A DNA stretch of 29,268 bases from a virus. Every line of letters starts with the position of its first letter. Within the stretch, counting starts at the first letter, position 1. Location of the stretch: the IMG/VR virus record IMGVR_UViG_3300025901_000008, positions 1 through 29,268 of that record. The stretch is one strand, 5' to 3'. Of the stretch, positions 13,448 to 21,063 are shown piece by piece. The notes beneath the pieces were generated by a model that was given only the letters and a program-made list of their open reading frames with translations, ran no database searches and was not told where the DNA came from. The translations under genes were made by a program, and so were the position numbers.

Positions 13448-13593
13448 TGCCGATCAAGCCGCCGCCCGACAAGGAAGACGCCGAGCCGTTCGTGCTGCCG
13501 CCGGTCAACGACGGTAAGAAGAAGCCCAAAGCCCCAGAGTTTGTGCCTCAGCTCCCCCCTGACGCACATGATGTTGCTAAATCAACCAAATGA
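13447..13593 (+). CDS. Short Pro/Lys/Asp-rich protein (48 aa)
   Basis: It starts at ATG 13447, which shares a base with the previous stop (TGATG). It reads MPIKPPPDKEDAEPFVLPPV, then a Lys-rich stretch and VPQLPPDAHD. Low complexity and charged, probably unstructured. No family recognised. The coupled start is the main support. Confidence 0.5.
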   Translation: MPIKPPPDKEDAEPFVLPPVNDGKKKPKAPEFVPQLPPDAHDVAKSTK

Positions 13594-13628
13594 CCCCAGA
13601 GTGAACTGGATTTCGGTTAACACTGGGG
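13594..13628 (+). other. Stem-loop before the Ig-like protein gene
   Basis: CCCC-AG-AGTG pairs with CACTGGGG (13621-13628), with a two-base bulge and a 17-nt loop. The 3' arm runs into the purine-rich ribosome site GGGGGAAG of the gene at 13639, so the structure could limit its translation. It starts right after the previous stop. Confidence 0.4.
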
Positions 13629-13638
13629 GAAGTCTGAG

Positions 13639-14403
13639 ATGGCCGACGTTACCGTCAGAAGCGCCAAGCGGAGCGATGACGGCTCCGTCACCGTCAAAGG
13701 CTCCGGTTTTACTAGAGCGAGCACCAACGTTCAGGTTGACGGCGTCGACACCGATTTCACCTTGGTTTCGCCGAATGAGCTGACCATCGACGCCGAAGAC
13801 GACGCCAAGGAAATCCGCGTCCGCAAGAACGGCGTCGAAGCCACCGCCCAAATCACCGATGACGACGGCGAAGACGACAGCGACGACGATAGCGATACTG
13901 GCGCCAGGACGGCAGCCGGTGCCGAAGCTGGCTCCGACGATAAAGGCGAGCGGCCCGACCCGGCTGCCGACCCTCAATCCAACGAAGGCACCGAGACCGG
14001 CCGCTACCAGCCGGCGAAGATCGAGCCCGGCACCGGGCCGGAGCCATACCCCATCAACACCAACACCAACGTCGGCAATCAGGTCGACCCGACCCGCTTT
14101 GGCGGCGGTGCGCAGCATGGTATTGCCGGCACCGGCGATAGCGAAGTGTTCACCACCTACGCCGGCGACGAGATCTATAAAGCGTTCGTCCCGGCCGGCA
14201 TGGAAGCTGCCCCGCAGGCGATTACGCCCGGCACTTGGCCTTCCCCGATTGATGGTTATCGCGCCGCGGTGGCTGGCGTTCCCCTAGTCGGGCTGATCCC
14301 GGTCGGCGACGAGAAGACGCCTTATCCAACCGGAGCGAGCCTCGGGGCTGGCAAACGTTTCTGGCTGCAGACCGGCTATTACAAGTCCGCGACCCCGACG
14401 TAA
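13639..14403 (+). CDS. Ig-like (IPT/TIG-type) domain protein, probable virion decoration (254 aa)
   Basis: Residues 5-72 have the IPT/TIG pattern: VTVKGSGFTRASTNVQVDGVDTDFTLVSPNELTIDA, then EIRVRKNGVEATAQI. An acidic linker (DDDGEDDSDDDSD) follows at about 74-86, then a Pro/Gly/Asn-rich region with no known domain. GPEPYP and KTPYPTG resemble motifs in the next two genes. GGGGGAAG supports ATG 13639. Ig-like domains of this kind are common on phage capsid surfaces, and its place between endolysin and scaffold fits a head decoration or adhesion protein. Confidence 0.65.
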   Translation: MADVTVRSAKRSDDGSVTVKGSGFTRASTNVQVDGVDTDFTLVSPNELTIDAEDDAKEIRVRKNGVEATAQITDDDGEDDSDDDSDTGARTAAGAEAGSDDKGERPDPAADPQSNEGTETGRYQPAKIEPGTGPEPYPINTNTNVGNQVDPTRFGGGAQHGIAGTGDSEVFTTYAGDEIYKAFVPAGMEAAPQAITPGTWPSPIDGYRAAVAGVPLVGLIPVGDEKTPYPTGASLGAGKRFWLQTGYYKSATPT

Positions 14404-14417
14404 GGAGCCTAAAAGCG

Positions 14418-15071
14418 ATGGCTCTCACGCCGCAGCCTCTTTTCAGAGCTCAAGACGTCGGCACCTCGACCGTGCTGGGTCCGACCGTGCCACGCAATTG
14501 GCGGACCAAATCCAACAAGATCGGCGACCTGACCGACGCCAACCCGAATGCGGCCAAGCCACGCTATACCCCAGCCGGCGCTGCTGCCGACTGGGCCGGC
14601 GGGGCCTACGGCGACGACGTCGCCCAAGCCCAGGCCACGGTCGCCCTGGCCGATAAAAACGGTGGCCCGAACCAAGCCAATTACGGCCCCCGTAACCAGG
14701 GCGACCGCTCCACCCTGTTAGGGATGCCGATCGCAGTGGATATCGGCCGCCGCCGTGGCGGTATCGGTCCCAAAGATCCCTATCCCGACAAGAACACCGC
14801 CGCCGTGGCCGCCCCGACTGTGACTTTGCTGACCCCGGCGACCGGCGTTTCCGGCCCGAACAAGCCGGTGATCACCGTCAAGGTCACCGGCACCGGCTTT
14901 ACCGTCTGGTCCGTCGCCTACGTCGCCAACCAACCGTATGCGTCGAAGTACATCAGCCCAACCGAGATGTGGGTGCCGCTCGACCCGAAGCAGTCGTTCC
15001 CCGGCACCGCGACGATTGCGATCATGGATCACGGCGTCTTGAGCACCTCAGCCACCTTCACTTGGACCTGA
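14418..15071 (+). CDS. Protein with C-terminal Ig-like domain, probable head decoration (217 aa)
   Basis: The last 85 residues (TVTLLTPATG, VITVKVTGTGFTVWSVAYVANQ, SPTEMWVPLDP, GTATIAIMDHGVLSTSATFTW) form an IPT-like beta-sandwich pattern. The first 130 residues are Pro/Gly/Asn-rich without a recognised fold and may anchor it to the capsid. It contains KDPYPDKNT, akin to PYPTG in its neighbours. AAGGAG about ten bases upstream supports ATG 14418. It probably works with the 13639 product. Confidence 0.65.
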   Translation: MALTPQPLFRAQDVGTSTVLGPTVPRNWRTKSNKIGDLTDANPNAAKPRYTPAGAAADWAGGAYGDDVAQAQATVALADKNGGPNQANYGPRNQGDRSTLLGMPIAVDIGRRRGGIGPKDPYPDKNTAAVAAPTVTLLTPATGVSGPNKPVITVKVTGTGFTVWSVAYVANQPYASKYISPTEMWVPLDPKQSFPGTATIAIMDHGVLSTSATFTWT

Positions 15072-15075
15072 CGCC

Positions 15076-15315
15076 ATGGTCGACGAGCCCCTCGCCAAGC
15101 CGGCGCCCGAGCAGCAAGTCGCCACCATCGTCACCGTCGCCAAGGACGAGCCTTATCCGACCGGCACCCCGGCGGTCACCAACATGGCCAATGTCCATAC
15201 CCCCCAAGAGCGCACCGCCGGGCCGATCGGCACCAACGGCAATCTGTGGGAGCGGCAGAAAATCCAGAACCTCGCTGCTGGCGGGATGATCGCCGGAGGC
15301 GCTGCGGGAACGTGA
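15076..15315 (+). CDS. Hypothetical small structural-region protein (79 aa)
   Basis: It starts five bases after the previous stop. Flexible Pro/Thr/Ala-rich first half with DEPYPTGTPAVTN, the PYPTG motif shared with the two Ig-like proteins, then QERTAGPIGTNGNLWERQKIQN and a Gly/Ala end. No known domain. It is probably a virion or assembly protein associated with the Ig-like pair. It overlaps the next gene in GTGA. Confidence 0.6.
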   Translation: MVDEPLAKPAPEQQVATIVTVAKDEPYPTGTPAVTNMANVHTPQERTAGPIGTNGNLWERQKIQNLAAGGMIAGGAAGT

Positions 15316-15584
15316 CTGTTTGGGTCTGGCGCGGCGGCCAGTTGGTCGAGAAACGGAATGCACCCCCGAAGGCCTACCGCTTCAGGGAGTACGAAAGCCC
15401 CATCGACGGGGCGCTGATCACCTCGCCGCGCCAACGCGAGCGTGATCTCAACAATTCGGGGTCGATCGACCCCCGGGATCTGCCCAAGGACCACCGCTGG
15501 TCGAACGGCAGGGAAGCCCAGAGGGAAGCAGTGCATGTTGCCGGATCAACCGGACGACAACTCGATTTCTGGCGTCGAGCCTGA
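15312..15584 (+). CDS. Hypothetical protein upstream of scaffold (90 aa)
   Basis: GTG 15312 overlaps the previous stop (GTGA). It begins with a strand-like TVWVWRGGQLVEKR. It then has YESPIDGALITSPRQRERDLNNSGSIDPRD, resembling a small protein often found near scaffold genes of podovirus-type phages (I-x-G-x-x-I-x-S-R-x-x-x-x-x-x-L). Function unknown. Its last 50 bases overlap the scaffold gene in another frame. Confidence 0.65.
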   Translation: MTVWVWRGGQLVEKRNAPPKAYRFREYESPIDGALITSPRQRERDLNNSGSIDPRDLPKDHRWSNGREAQREAVHVAGSTGRQLDFWRRA

Positions 15585-16701
15585 AGAGCGTGCGCCGTCT
15601 CTGCGCGAGATCGCGGAAGCCGCATACGACGAAGGTCTAGACGACAGCGACGATGGTGACGACGGCCCCTCGGACCGAGGTGACGGCCGCGACCGTCGCG
15701 GAAGATTTGCGTCAAAAGAGCAGGCGCAAAAAGCGGGTGAAGCAGAGGACGACGAACCTCCCAGCCCCGACCCATCCGAAGAGGCTCAAGACCGACCTGA
15801 TCCAGCGCCGAAAGGGCCTAGCAATCAGCCGCCGGAGCACTGGAGCGCCGAGGATCGAGCCGCCTTCGACAGACTACCGTCAGACGCGAAGAATTTCTTC
15901 ATGCGGCGGTATTCCGAGATGGAGGCCGATTATACGCGCAAGTCTCAAGCGAACGCTCAAGCAGTCCAAGCCGTCAATGCCCTCAATCCGATCTTCCAAG
16001 ATCCTGACATCCAACGATCGATGCAGGAAAACAACATCAACGCCATCCAGGCGATTGGTGACTGGGCGCGTCTCCACAAGGGCGCCATCAGTCCCGACCC
16101 GCGGGCGAGGGCGTCGATCCTCTATGAGATCGCCGAGCGCATGGGCTTCGACCCAGCGAAGGTATTCGCCACAAGTCGCCCGCCGGAGCCGCAGCTTCCA
16201 GAGCATCTGAAGCAGGACCCGGCAGTCCGTTATGTCGCCGACCTCCACGGCAGAACGACCAGCGATTTGCAGGCTCTCCGTGCTGAACTCCATCAATTCA
16301 GACAGGCTGAAACGCAACGTCTGGAGCAGGACGCCGTCAAGGTGACGCGCGGGTCGATCGATGCTTACGCGGATGAGAAGGACAAGGACGGACGGCCGCT
16401 CCGCCCCTACTTCGACGCCGTGCTGCCGTACATCATCGACGCCTTCCGCGCCAACCCGCAACGCGACCTCCACCAGACCTACGACGAAGCCTGCTGGGCT
16501 CACCCGCAAGTTCGCGAACAGATGCTGCAGGCGGAGCGAAACCGCGTCAGCCAGCAATACTCCAACGAACGAGCCAGGGTGGCGGCGCGTAGCAACGTCA
16601 GGGGGTTGACCAGCCCCGTGTCGAAGCCGTCGCAGGAGAAAAAAGGCAACGGCAGCCTCAGAGACACACTGGAAAATTCTGCAGACGAGGTTGGCTTCTA
16701 G
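15535..16701 (+). CDS. Capsid scaffold (assembly) protein (388 aa)
   Basis: Guides procapsid assembly and leaves before maturation. ATG 15535 has GAGGGAAG upstream, inside the preceding gene. The N-terminal 110 residues are acidic, Pro/Asp/Glu/Arg-rich and disordered. The rest is highly charged and mostly helical, including HLKQDPAVRYVADLHGRTTSDLQALRAELHQFRQ and a late SIDAYADEKDKDGRPLRPYFDAVLPYIIDAF region typical of podoviral scaffolds. It lies 17 bp upstream of the major capsid gene, the usual order. Confidence 0.8.
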   Translation: MLPDQPDDNSISGVEPEERAPSLREIAEAAYDEGLDDSDDGDDGPSDRGDGRDRRGRFASKEQAQKAGEAEDDEPPSPDPSEEAQDRPDPAPKGPSNQPPEHWSAEDRAAFDRLPSDAKNFFMRRYSEMEADYTRKSQANAQAVQAVNALNPIFQDPDIQRSMQENNINAIQAIGDWARLHKGAISPDPRARASILYEIAERMGFDPAKVFATSRPPEPQLPEHLKQDPAVRYVADLHGRTTSDLQALRAELHQFRQAETQRLEQDAVKVTRGSIDAYADEKDKDGRPLRPYFDAVLPYIIDAFRANPQRDLHQTYDEACWAHPQVREQMLQAERNRVSQQYSNERARVAARSNVRGLTSPVSKPSQEKKGNGSLRDTLENSADEVGF

Positions 16702-16718
16702 ATCCCTAGGAGCCGGCC

Positions 16719-17669
16719 ATGGCCGAACCAACAGTCAACCAATTAGTCGCTACAACTTTAGCGAACTACCATAAACAGTTCGCGGATAACGTGTCCAACA
16801 GTAACGCTGTGACAGCTTTACTGCGTGAAGGCAATAGAATTCGTATAGTTGACGGTGGTCGTAGTATTAACTGCCCGTTGACCTATGCGGAGGAAACATT
16901 CGCCTGGTATATGGGCACGGAACTACTCAGCCGTGCTGTCAAAGAAACCATCAGCGAGGCCGACTATGAGCCGGCCAATGCCGTCGCTTCGGTCACCCTC
17001 TCCGGTCCTGATCTGGCCAAGAACAAGGGCCGCGAGCGCATCTTGAACCTCCTCGAGGGCAAGATGGATAACGCCGAAGCAACGATGAAGAATAACATTA
17101 CTAAAGCCGTCTATGGCGATGGTACTGTTGCGAAATCGTTCGCTGGTCTTAAAGCAATGATCACCAACGATGGCACCGGTATTGTCGGTGGTATCGATGC
17201 CTCTACCTGGACTTTCTGGAAAAACCAGTTCCAGACCGCCACCAGGCAGACCGGTGTGCTTCAGTATGCCGACCTGAAAGCCGCAATGAACGCTTTGTGG
17301 CTTAAATTGGTGCGTGGTACCGAACATGCCGACCTGGTCGTCGTCGACGGCGAAATCTACGCCACCTACGAGGGCGGACTGCAGGAGCAGCAGCGGTACG
17401 CTGACGCCAAACTCGGCGGCTTGGGCTTTGAAACGCTCAAGTACAAGTCGGCGTCCCTGGTGTTCGACGGTGCCGCCACCGGCCTCGTCGGAGGCTACTT
17501 CATCAACACCAAATACTTGAAATTCGAGGTCTACGAAGGCCGCAATTTCGAGAAGCTCGACCTCCCCGACAGCTCCACCGACATGGATGCGATCACCAAT
17601 CACATCGCCTTCATGGGGGCGCTGACCCTCAGCAACCGCTCGATGCAGGGCCGGCTCATCATCGCCTGA
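16719..17669 (+). CDS. Major capsid protein (316 aa)
   Basis: Forms the head shell. It follows the scaffold and has AGGAG seven bases before ATG 16719. The sequence has capsid-like blocks: INCPLTYAEETFAWYMGTELL, KTAVYG-like NNITKAVYGDG, ADLVVVDGEIYATYEGGLQEQQRYADAKLGGLGFETLKYKSASLVFDG, and a late GGYFINTKYLKFEVYEGRNFEKLD. An HK97-type fold is expected but not proven by motif. Odd feature: the first 180 bp and part of 17085-17200 use many A/T-ending codons (tta, aca, aat, ggt, cgt, att), unlike the rest of the gene and its neighbours. A hairpin follows the gene. Confidence 0.88.
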   Translation: MAEPTVNQLVATTLANYHKQFADNVSNSNAVTALLREGNRIRIVDGGRSINCPLTYAEETFAWYMGTELLSRAVKETISEADYEPANAVASVTLSGPDLAKNKGRERILNLLEGKMDNAEATMKNNITKAVYGDGTVAKSFAGLKAMITNDGTGIVGGIDASTWTFWKNQFQTATRQTGVLQYADLKAAMNALWLKLVRGTEHADLVVVDGEIYATYEGGLQEQQRYADAKLGGLGFETLKYKSASLVFDGAATGLVGGYFINTKYLKFEVYEGRNFEKLDLPDSSTDMDAITNHIAFMGALTLSNRSMQGRLIIA

Positions 17670-17679
17670 TCTGTATCGC

Positions 17680-17716
17680 TGGAGCCCCCCATGCCTCCCA
17701 GGGGGCTCCACCTTTC
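17680..17716 (+). terminator. Hairpin after the major capsid gene, likely partial terminator
   Basis: TGGAGCCCCC (17680-17689) pairs perfectly with GGGGGCTCCA (17701-17710) around an 11-nt loop, then CCTTTCC. The stem is strong but the T-run is short, so partial termination or 3'-end protection of capsid mRNA is likely. Such hairpins are common after capsid genes. Confidence 0.6.
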
Positions 17717-17730
17717 CATGGAGATTTCAG

Positions 17731-18267
17731 TTGTCCGACACCCCCACTTTGGCGCGCTTCTACACCTCGTGGAAACAGGACGGCGTCTCCGACGACGGCC
17801 TGCCGCGCTACTACGAGACCATCTGCATCCGCCTCGATCGGCCGCCCTACCTGTCGGTGCAGCGCGAAGCCGAACCGCAGGATTTCGAAGAGCACAAGCA
17901 CGCCTTCGAAATGTTCCAGAAGGAGAACGCCGCCCGCAGGGTGCTGCTCGCCGAGGGCTACCCGCTGGCAATGTGGCCAGCCTGCACCGAGGCACTGTTC
18001 AAGATGCTCGCCGACCGTGACATCGTCACCGTCCAGCAGCTCGCCGCGCGGCGTAAGGACGGCAACATGCCGGCCGAATTGCGCGAGCTCGCCGAGCGTG
18101 CCGCCAAGCTGATCGAACTGCAGGGCCAAGCCGGCAAATATGAGGAGCTGCTCAGGGCTCGCGACGGCCGCATCGGCGCCCTCGAAGAGAGCCTAGAGGA
18201 TGCCCGCCGCACCATCATCAGCAACAAGGAGACCATCGAAGCCTTGCGGACGAGGGCAGCCGGCTAA
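17731..18267 (+). CDS. Coiled-coil protein downstream of capsid (178 aa)
   Basis: Starts with TTG 17731, eight bases after GGAGA. The N-terminal half (TLARFYTSWKQDGVSDDGLPRYYETICIRLDRPPYL) is globular. The C-terminal 80 residues form a long charged coiled coil (LRELAERAAKLIELQGQAGKYEELLRARDG, then EESLEDARRTIISNKETIEALRT). Family not recognised. A head or neck accessory role is inferred from position. The stop shares a base with the next ATG (TAATG). Confidence 0.7.
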   Translation: MSDTPTLARFYTSWKQDGVSDDGLPRYYETICIRLDRPPYLSVQREAEPQDFEEHKHAFEMFQKENAARRVLLAEGYPLAMWPACTEALFKMLADRDIVTVQQLAARRKDGNMPAELRELAERAAKLIELQGQAGKYEELLRARDGRIGALEESLEDARRTIISNKETIEALRTRAAG

Positions 18268-18689
18268 TGGCAGAGCTGATCTCCGTTGTTCAGGCCGTTT
18301 CGGATGCATCGATGGAGATCGGCATCCGCCAGACGCCGCTCGCCCAGGCGCTCGGATCGGCCGACGAAGACGTCGTCCAGATGACTGCGTTGCTATCCGC
18401 CGTTGCCGACGACGTGCTGATGGATGAGCATTACCAAGACCTGCTCGGCGACGGCCACTGGCTGGTCAATAAGGATGGCAAGTTTCTGACGCGGCCATCC
18501 TCTGATGATGATCGTCTTTTGTTCGACGCCCGCGTCGCCGTCAACGGCCTCAAATATCGGTTTTTGCAAGCTAAAGGGCTCGAATTTGGCGAGGCGATGC
18601 GCGACTTCGTCGTTCGTCTCAACAAGCTGGCGGTGCGAGCCAACAATCGCGTCCTTGACCTGAACCTCGACGATGGGCGGTTCGTATGA
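18267..18689 (+). CDS. Putative head-tail connector/adaptor (140 aa)
   Basis: A helical protein whose start (ELISVVQAVSDASMEIGI, then SADEDVVQMTALLSAVADDVL) looks like the N-terminus of podoviral adaptors of the P22 gp4 / T7 gp11 kind. The gene place, between the capsid and the nozzle-like gene, is the place for this part. It has a central LLGDGHWLVNKDGKFL and ends in a helical region (EAMRDFVVRLNKLAVRANN). Assigned by pattern and order, not by strong motif. Overlaps the next gene in ATGA. Confidence 0.55.
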   Translation: MAELISVVQAVSDASMEIGIRQTPLAQALGSADEDVVQMTALLSAVADDVLMDEHYQDLLGDGHWLVNKDGKFLTRPSSDDDRLLFDARVAVNGLKYRFLQAKGLEFGEAMRDFVVRLNKLAVRANNRVLDLNLDDGRFV

Positions 18690-20572
18690 GGCTGGTCCCC
18701 AACAAATTCGTCTTCCCCGACAAACCGGTCACGGTCAAGAAGACGCGCGCCAAGCTGCTGCACATCTCGCCGCCGATCAAAGGCCTGATGGATGACGCCA
18801 AGACCCAGGAGGCAGACCAGAAGTTCGCCGCCATTCTTACCAATCTTTACCCGAACGACGACCGGCTGACGGTTCGCGCCGGCTATAAGAAGCTCGCCGC
18901 CATGCCCGGCGGCCTGCCGGTCGAGCATCTGGTGCCGTATTACGGCGAACCGCAGCGGCTGGCGGCAGCGACCAATAACCGACTGTGCGATGCCGAAACC
19001 GGACTGACGCTGAAGACCGGCTTCACCTCCAATGATTGGCATTGGACGACGCATTCGGATCTCGGCGACACCGAACGCACGGTGATGGTCAACGGCCAAG
19101 ACGGCGTCTGGTCGTGGGACGGCCTGCAGAGCGGCGATGTCGGCCCGATCACCATCACCAAGCTCGGCAAGAATACGCTCACCGGAACGCCGCCGGCGAC
19201 CGACGCCATCGTTACGGTTGGTGCCGCCGACATTTCCAAGTTCAAGAATGGCGACGCGGTAGTCGTCTCCGGCGCCGACGCCGGTCACGCCAACGCCAAC
19301 GGCTCGCAGAATATCGCCAAGGTCAACGACACGCCGAACACCTTCACCTTGGTCGGCGTCGACACCACCAACTGGGGCAGTGATCAGACCACCGGCACGA
19401 TGCGCGTCACCAAGCAGGGCTCCTTTGTCCAAGAAGCCGTCAAGCCGCCGAAGGGCAACACCTGGCTGCTGGTCGCCGATTTGTCGATCGTCGTCAGCCA
19501 CATGAACCGGTTGTTCTTCGCCGACGAACAGAACCTCGCCGTCTACTACCTGCCGCTGCAGCAGCGTCACGGCGAGCTATCGGTGCTGCCGATGAACGCC
19601 ATCTTCCGCCGCGGCGGCTCGATCAAGGCGATGGCGACGTGGACCGTCGACGGCGGCGCCGGCATGGACGACCAATTGGTCGTCTTTTCCACCAATGGCG
19701 AAGTGGCGATCTATTCCGGCGTCGATCCAGCCAGTGATTTCTCGCTTGTCGGTGTTTTCCGCATGGAAGCGCCGATGTCGAAATGGTCGGTGATGAACTA
19801 CGGCGGCGAGCTGTATCTGCTGTCGCCGGTCGGACTGACGCCGATGTCGACGGTGCTGAAGTCGGGCCGCGAGGGCACCGAGGCGTCCGACAAATCGGTG
19901 GTCACCCGGTTCCAGCGCAACGCCTACCTCTACCGCGACAATTTCGGTTGGGAGCTGCAGTTCAACCCCAACTCCGGTCGGGCGATGTGCAACATCCCGC
20001 TCGGCGGTGGCCGCTACATGCAGATGGTGCGGGCAATGGCCAAGCCGGCGTGGAGCGAGTGGCAGGACGTTCCGGCGCGCTGCTGGGGGTGGATCGAGCC
20101 GTATGTCTATTTCGGCGACGACCTCGGCAACACCTACCAAATGCACCCCAATCTGCAGAGCGACGACGGCAAGCCGATCAGGATCGACGTGCAGACCGCC
20201 TGGAGCCAATACAAGACCCCGGCGATCAAGCACTTCAAGATGATCCTGCCGTACATTCTGACCGATGGCTTTCCGCGGCCGGCGGTCGATGTGCAGGTCG
20301 ACTACGACAACTCCGCGGTCCTCAACACCCCCGACATCACCGCGAGCGGCAGCCAAGACGCCACCTGGGATGTCTCCAAATGGCCGGAGGACCCGACCGC
20401 CGGACCTAACGACACTTACTGGGTCTACAGCTCCAAGAATTGGACCAATTGGACCGGCGTCGGCACCATCGGCCGCGTCGGCGCCATCCGCATGACGGCG
20501 CGGATACAGGACTGCAGCTTCTCGATCCTCGGTTGGGACATCCTCTATGACACCGGGTCGGTGTTCGGATGA
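18686..20572 (+). CDS. Tail nozzle / DNA-stabilisation protein (628 aa)
   Basis: Probably forms the short tail's nozzle and closes the portal channel. The N-terminus has the typical PPIKGLMDD ... AAILTNLYPNDDRLTVRAGYKK block. A likely beta-propeller follows with repeated strands (RTVMVNGQDGVWSWDG, ADLSIVVSHMNRLFFADEQN, DDQLVVFSTNGEVAIYSG, WSVMNYGGELYLLSPVGL). Residues about 155-245 are an inserted small domain of a kind common in these proteins (GDAVVVSG ... NTFTLVGVDTTNWG). Length fits. Coupled by ATGA overlaps on both sides. Confidence 0.8.
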   Translation: MRLVPNKFVFPDKPVTVKKTRAKLLHISPPIKGLMDDAKTQEADQKFAAILTNLYPNDDRLTVRAGYKKLAAMPGGLPVEHLVPYYGEPQRLAAATNNRLCDAETGLTLKTGFTSNDWHWTTHSDLGDTERTVMVNGQDGVWSWDGLQSGDVGPITITKLGKNTLTGTPPATDAIVTVGAADISKFKNGDAVVVSGADAGHANANGSQNIAKVNDTPNTFTLVGVDTTNWGSDQTTGTMRVTKQGSFVQEAVKPPKGNTWLLVADLSIVVSHMNRLFFADEQNLAVYYLPLQQRHGELSVLPMNAIFRRGGSIKAMATWTVDGGAGMDDQLVVFSTNGEVAIYSGVDPASDFSLVGVFRMEAPMSKWSVMNYGGELYLLSPVGLTPMSTVLKSGREGTEASDKSVVTRFQRNAYLYRDNFGWELQFNPNSGRAMCNIPLGGGRYMQMVRAMAKPAWSEWQDVPARCWGWIEPYVYFGDDLGNTYQMHPNLQSDDGKPIRIDVQTAWSQYKTPAIKHFKMILPYILTDGFPRPAVDVQVDYDNSAVLNTPDITASGSQDATWDVSKWPEDPTAGPNDTYWVYSSKNWTNWTGVGTIGRVGAIRMTARIQDCSFSILGWDILYDTGSVFG

Positions 20573-21063
20573 AGCGTTTCCGCGTCTCCTTCAAGCCGCT
20601 CAACGGACCTGCCCGCGAGTTCCTCTCGTGGATGACCGGCACCGACTACAGCCGCGTCGATTTCAGTGATGCCGATGAATGGTTCTGCTGCACGGTGTTC
20701 GACGGCGCCGCCCCGGCGGTGGTCATCGTGTTCGAGTTCAAAAGCCCGCATGACGCCCACTTCAGTCTCGCCGTCGCCAACCCCAAGGGGCTGTCGCGAC
20801 AGCTGATCACCGCTCTTTACAGAACTGTATTTTCCCGTGCGGCGCGGATCACCGCCTTGGTCGAGCCCGACAACCTCTCCGCCAACAGCCAAGTGTGGCG
20901 GATGGGGTTCAAGCCGGAAGGCTATTTGAGGCGCGGCTACGACCACCACCAGGATGCCCGCGTCTGGGGGCTGCTGCCGGAAGACTGTCCGTATCTGAGG
21001 GGCACGCCATTCCGCTTTCGGGTCGTCCAGCAGACCCACGATACGGTCGAAAGGATGCAGTGA
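20569..21063 (+). CDS. GNAT-fold protein in the tail module (164 aa)
   Basis: The C-terminal half has the GNAT pattern: a strand RITALVEPDN at 93-102, a helix NSQVWRMGFKPEG at 106-118, and a following REG-like YLRRGYDHHQDARVWGLLPEDC. The acetyl-CoA pyrophosphate loop (Q/R-x-x-G-x-G/A) is not clear, so acetyltransferase activity is uncertain. Such GNAT-like proteins occur in podovirus structural clusters. Both neighbours overlap by a few bases, so it is co-translated with virion proteins. Confidence 0.65.
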   Translation: MKRFRVSFKPLNGPAREFLSWMTGTDYSRVDFSDADEWFCCTVFDGAAPAVVIVFEFKSPHDAHFSLAVANPKGLSRQLITALYRTVFSRAARITALVEPDNLSANSQVWRMGFKPEGYLRRGYDHHQDARVWGLLPEDCPYLRGTPFRFRVVQQTHDTVERMQ

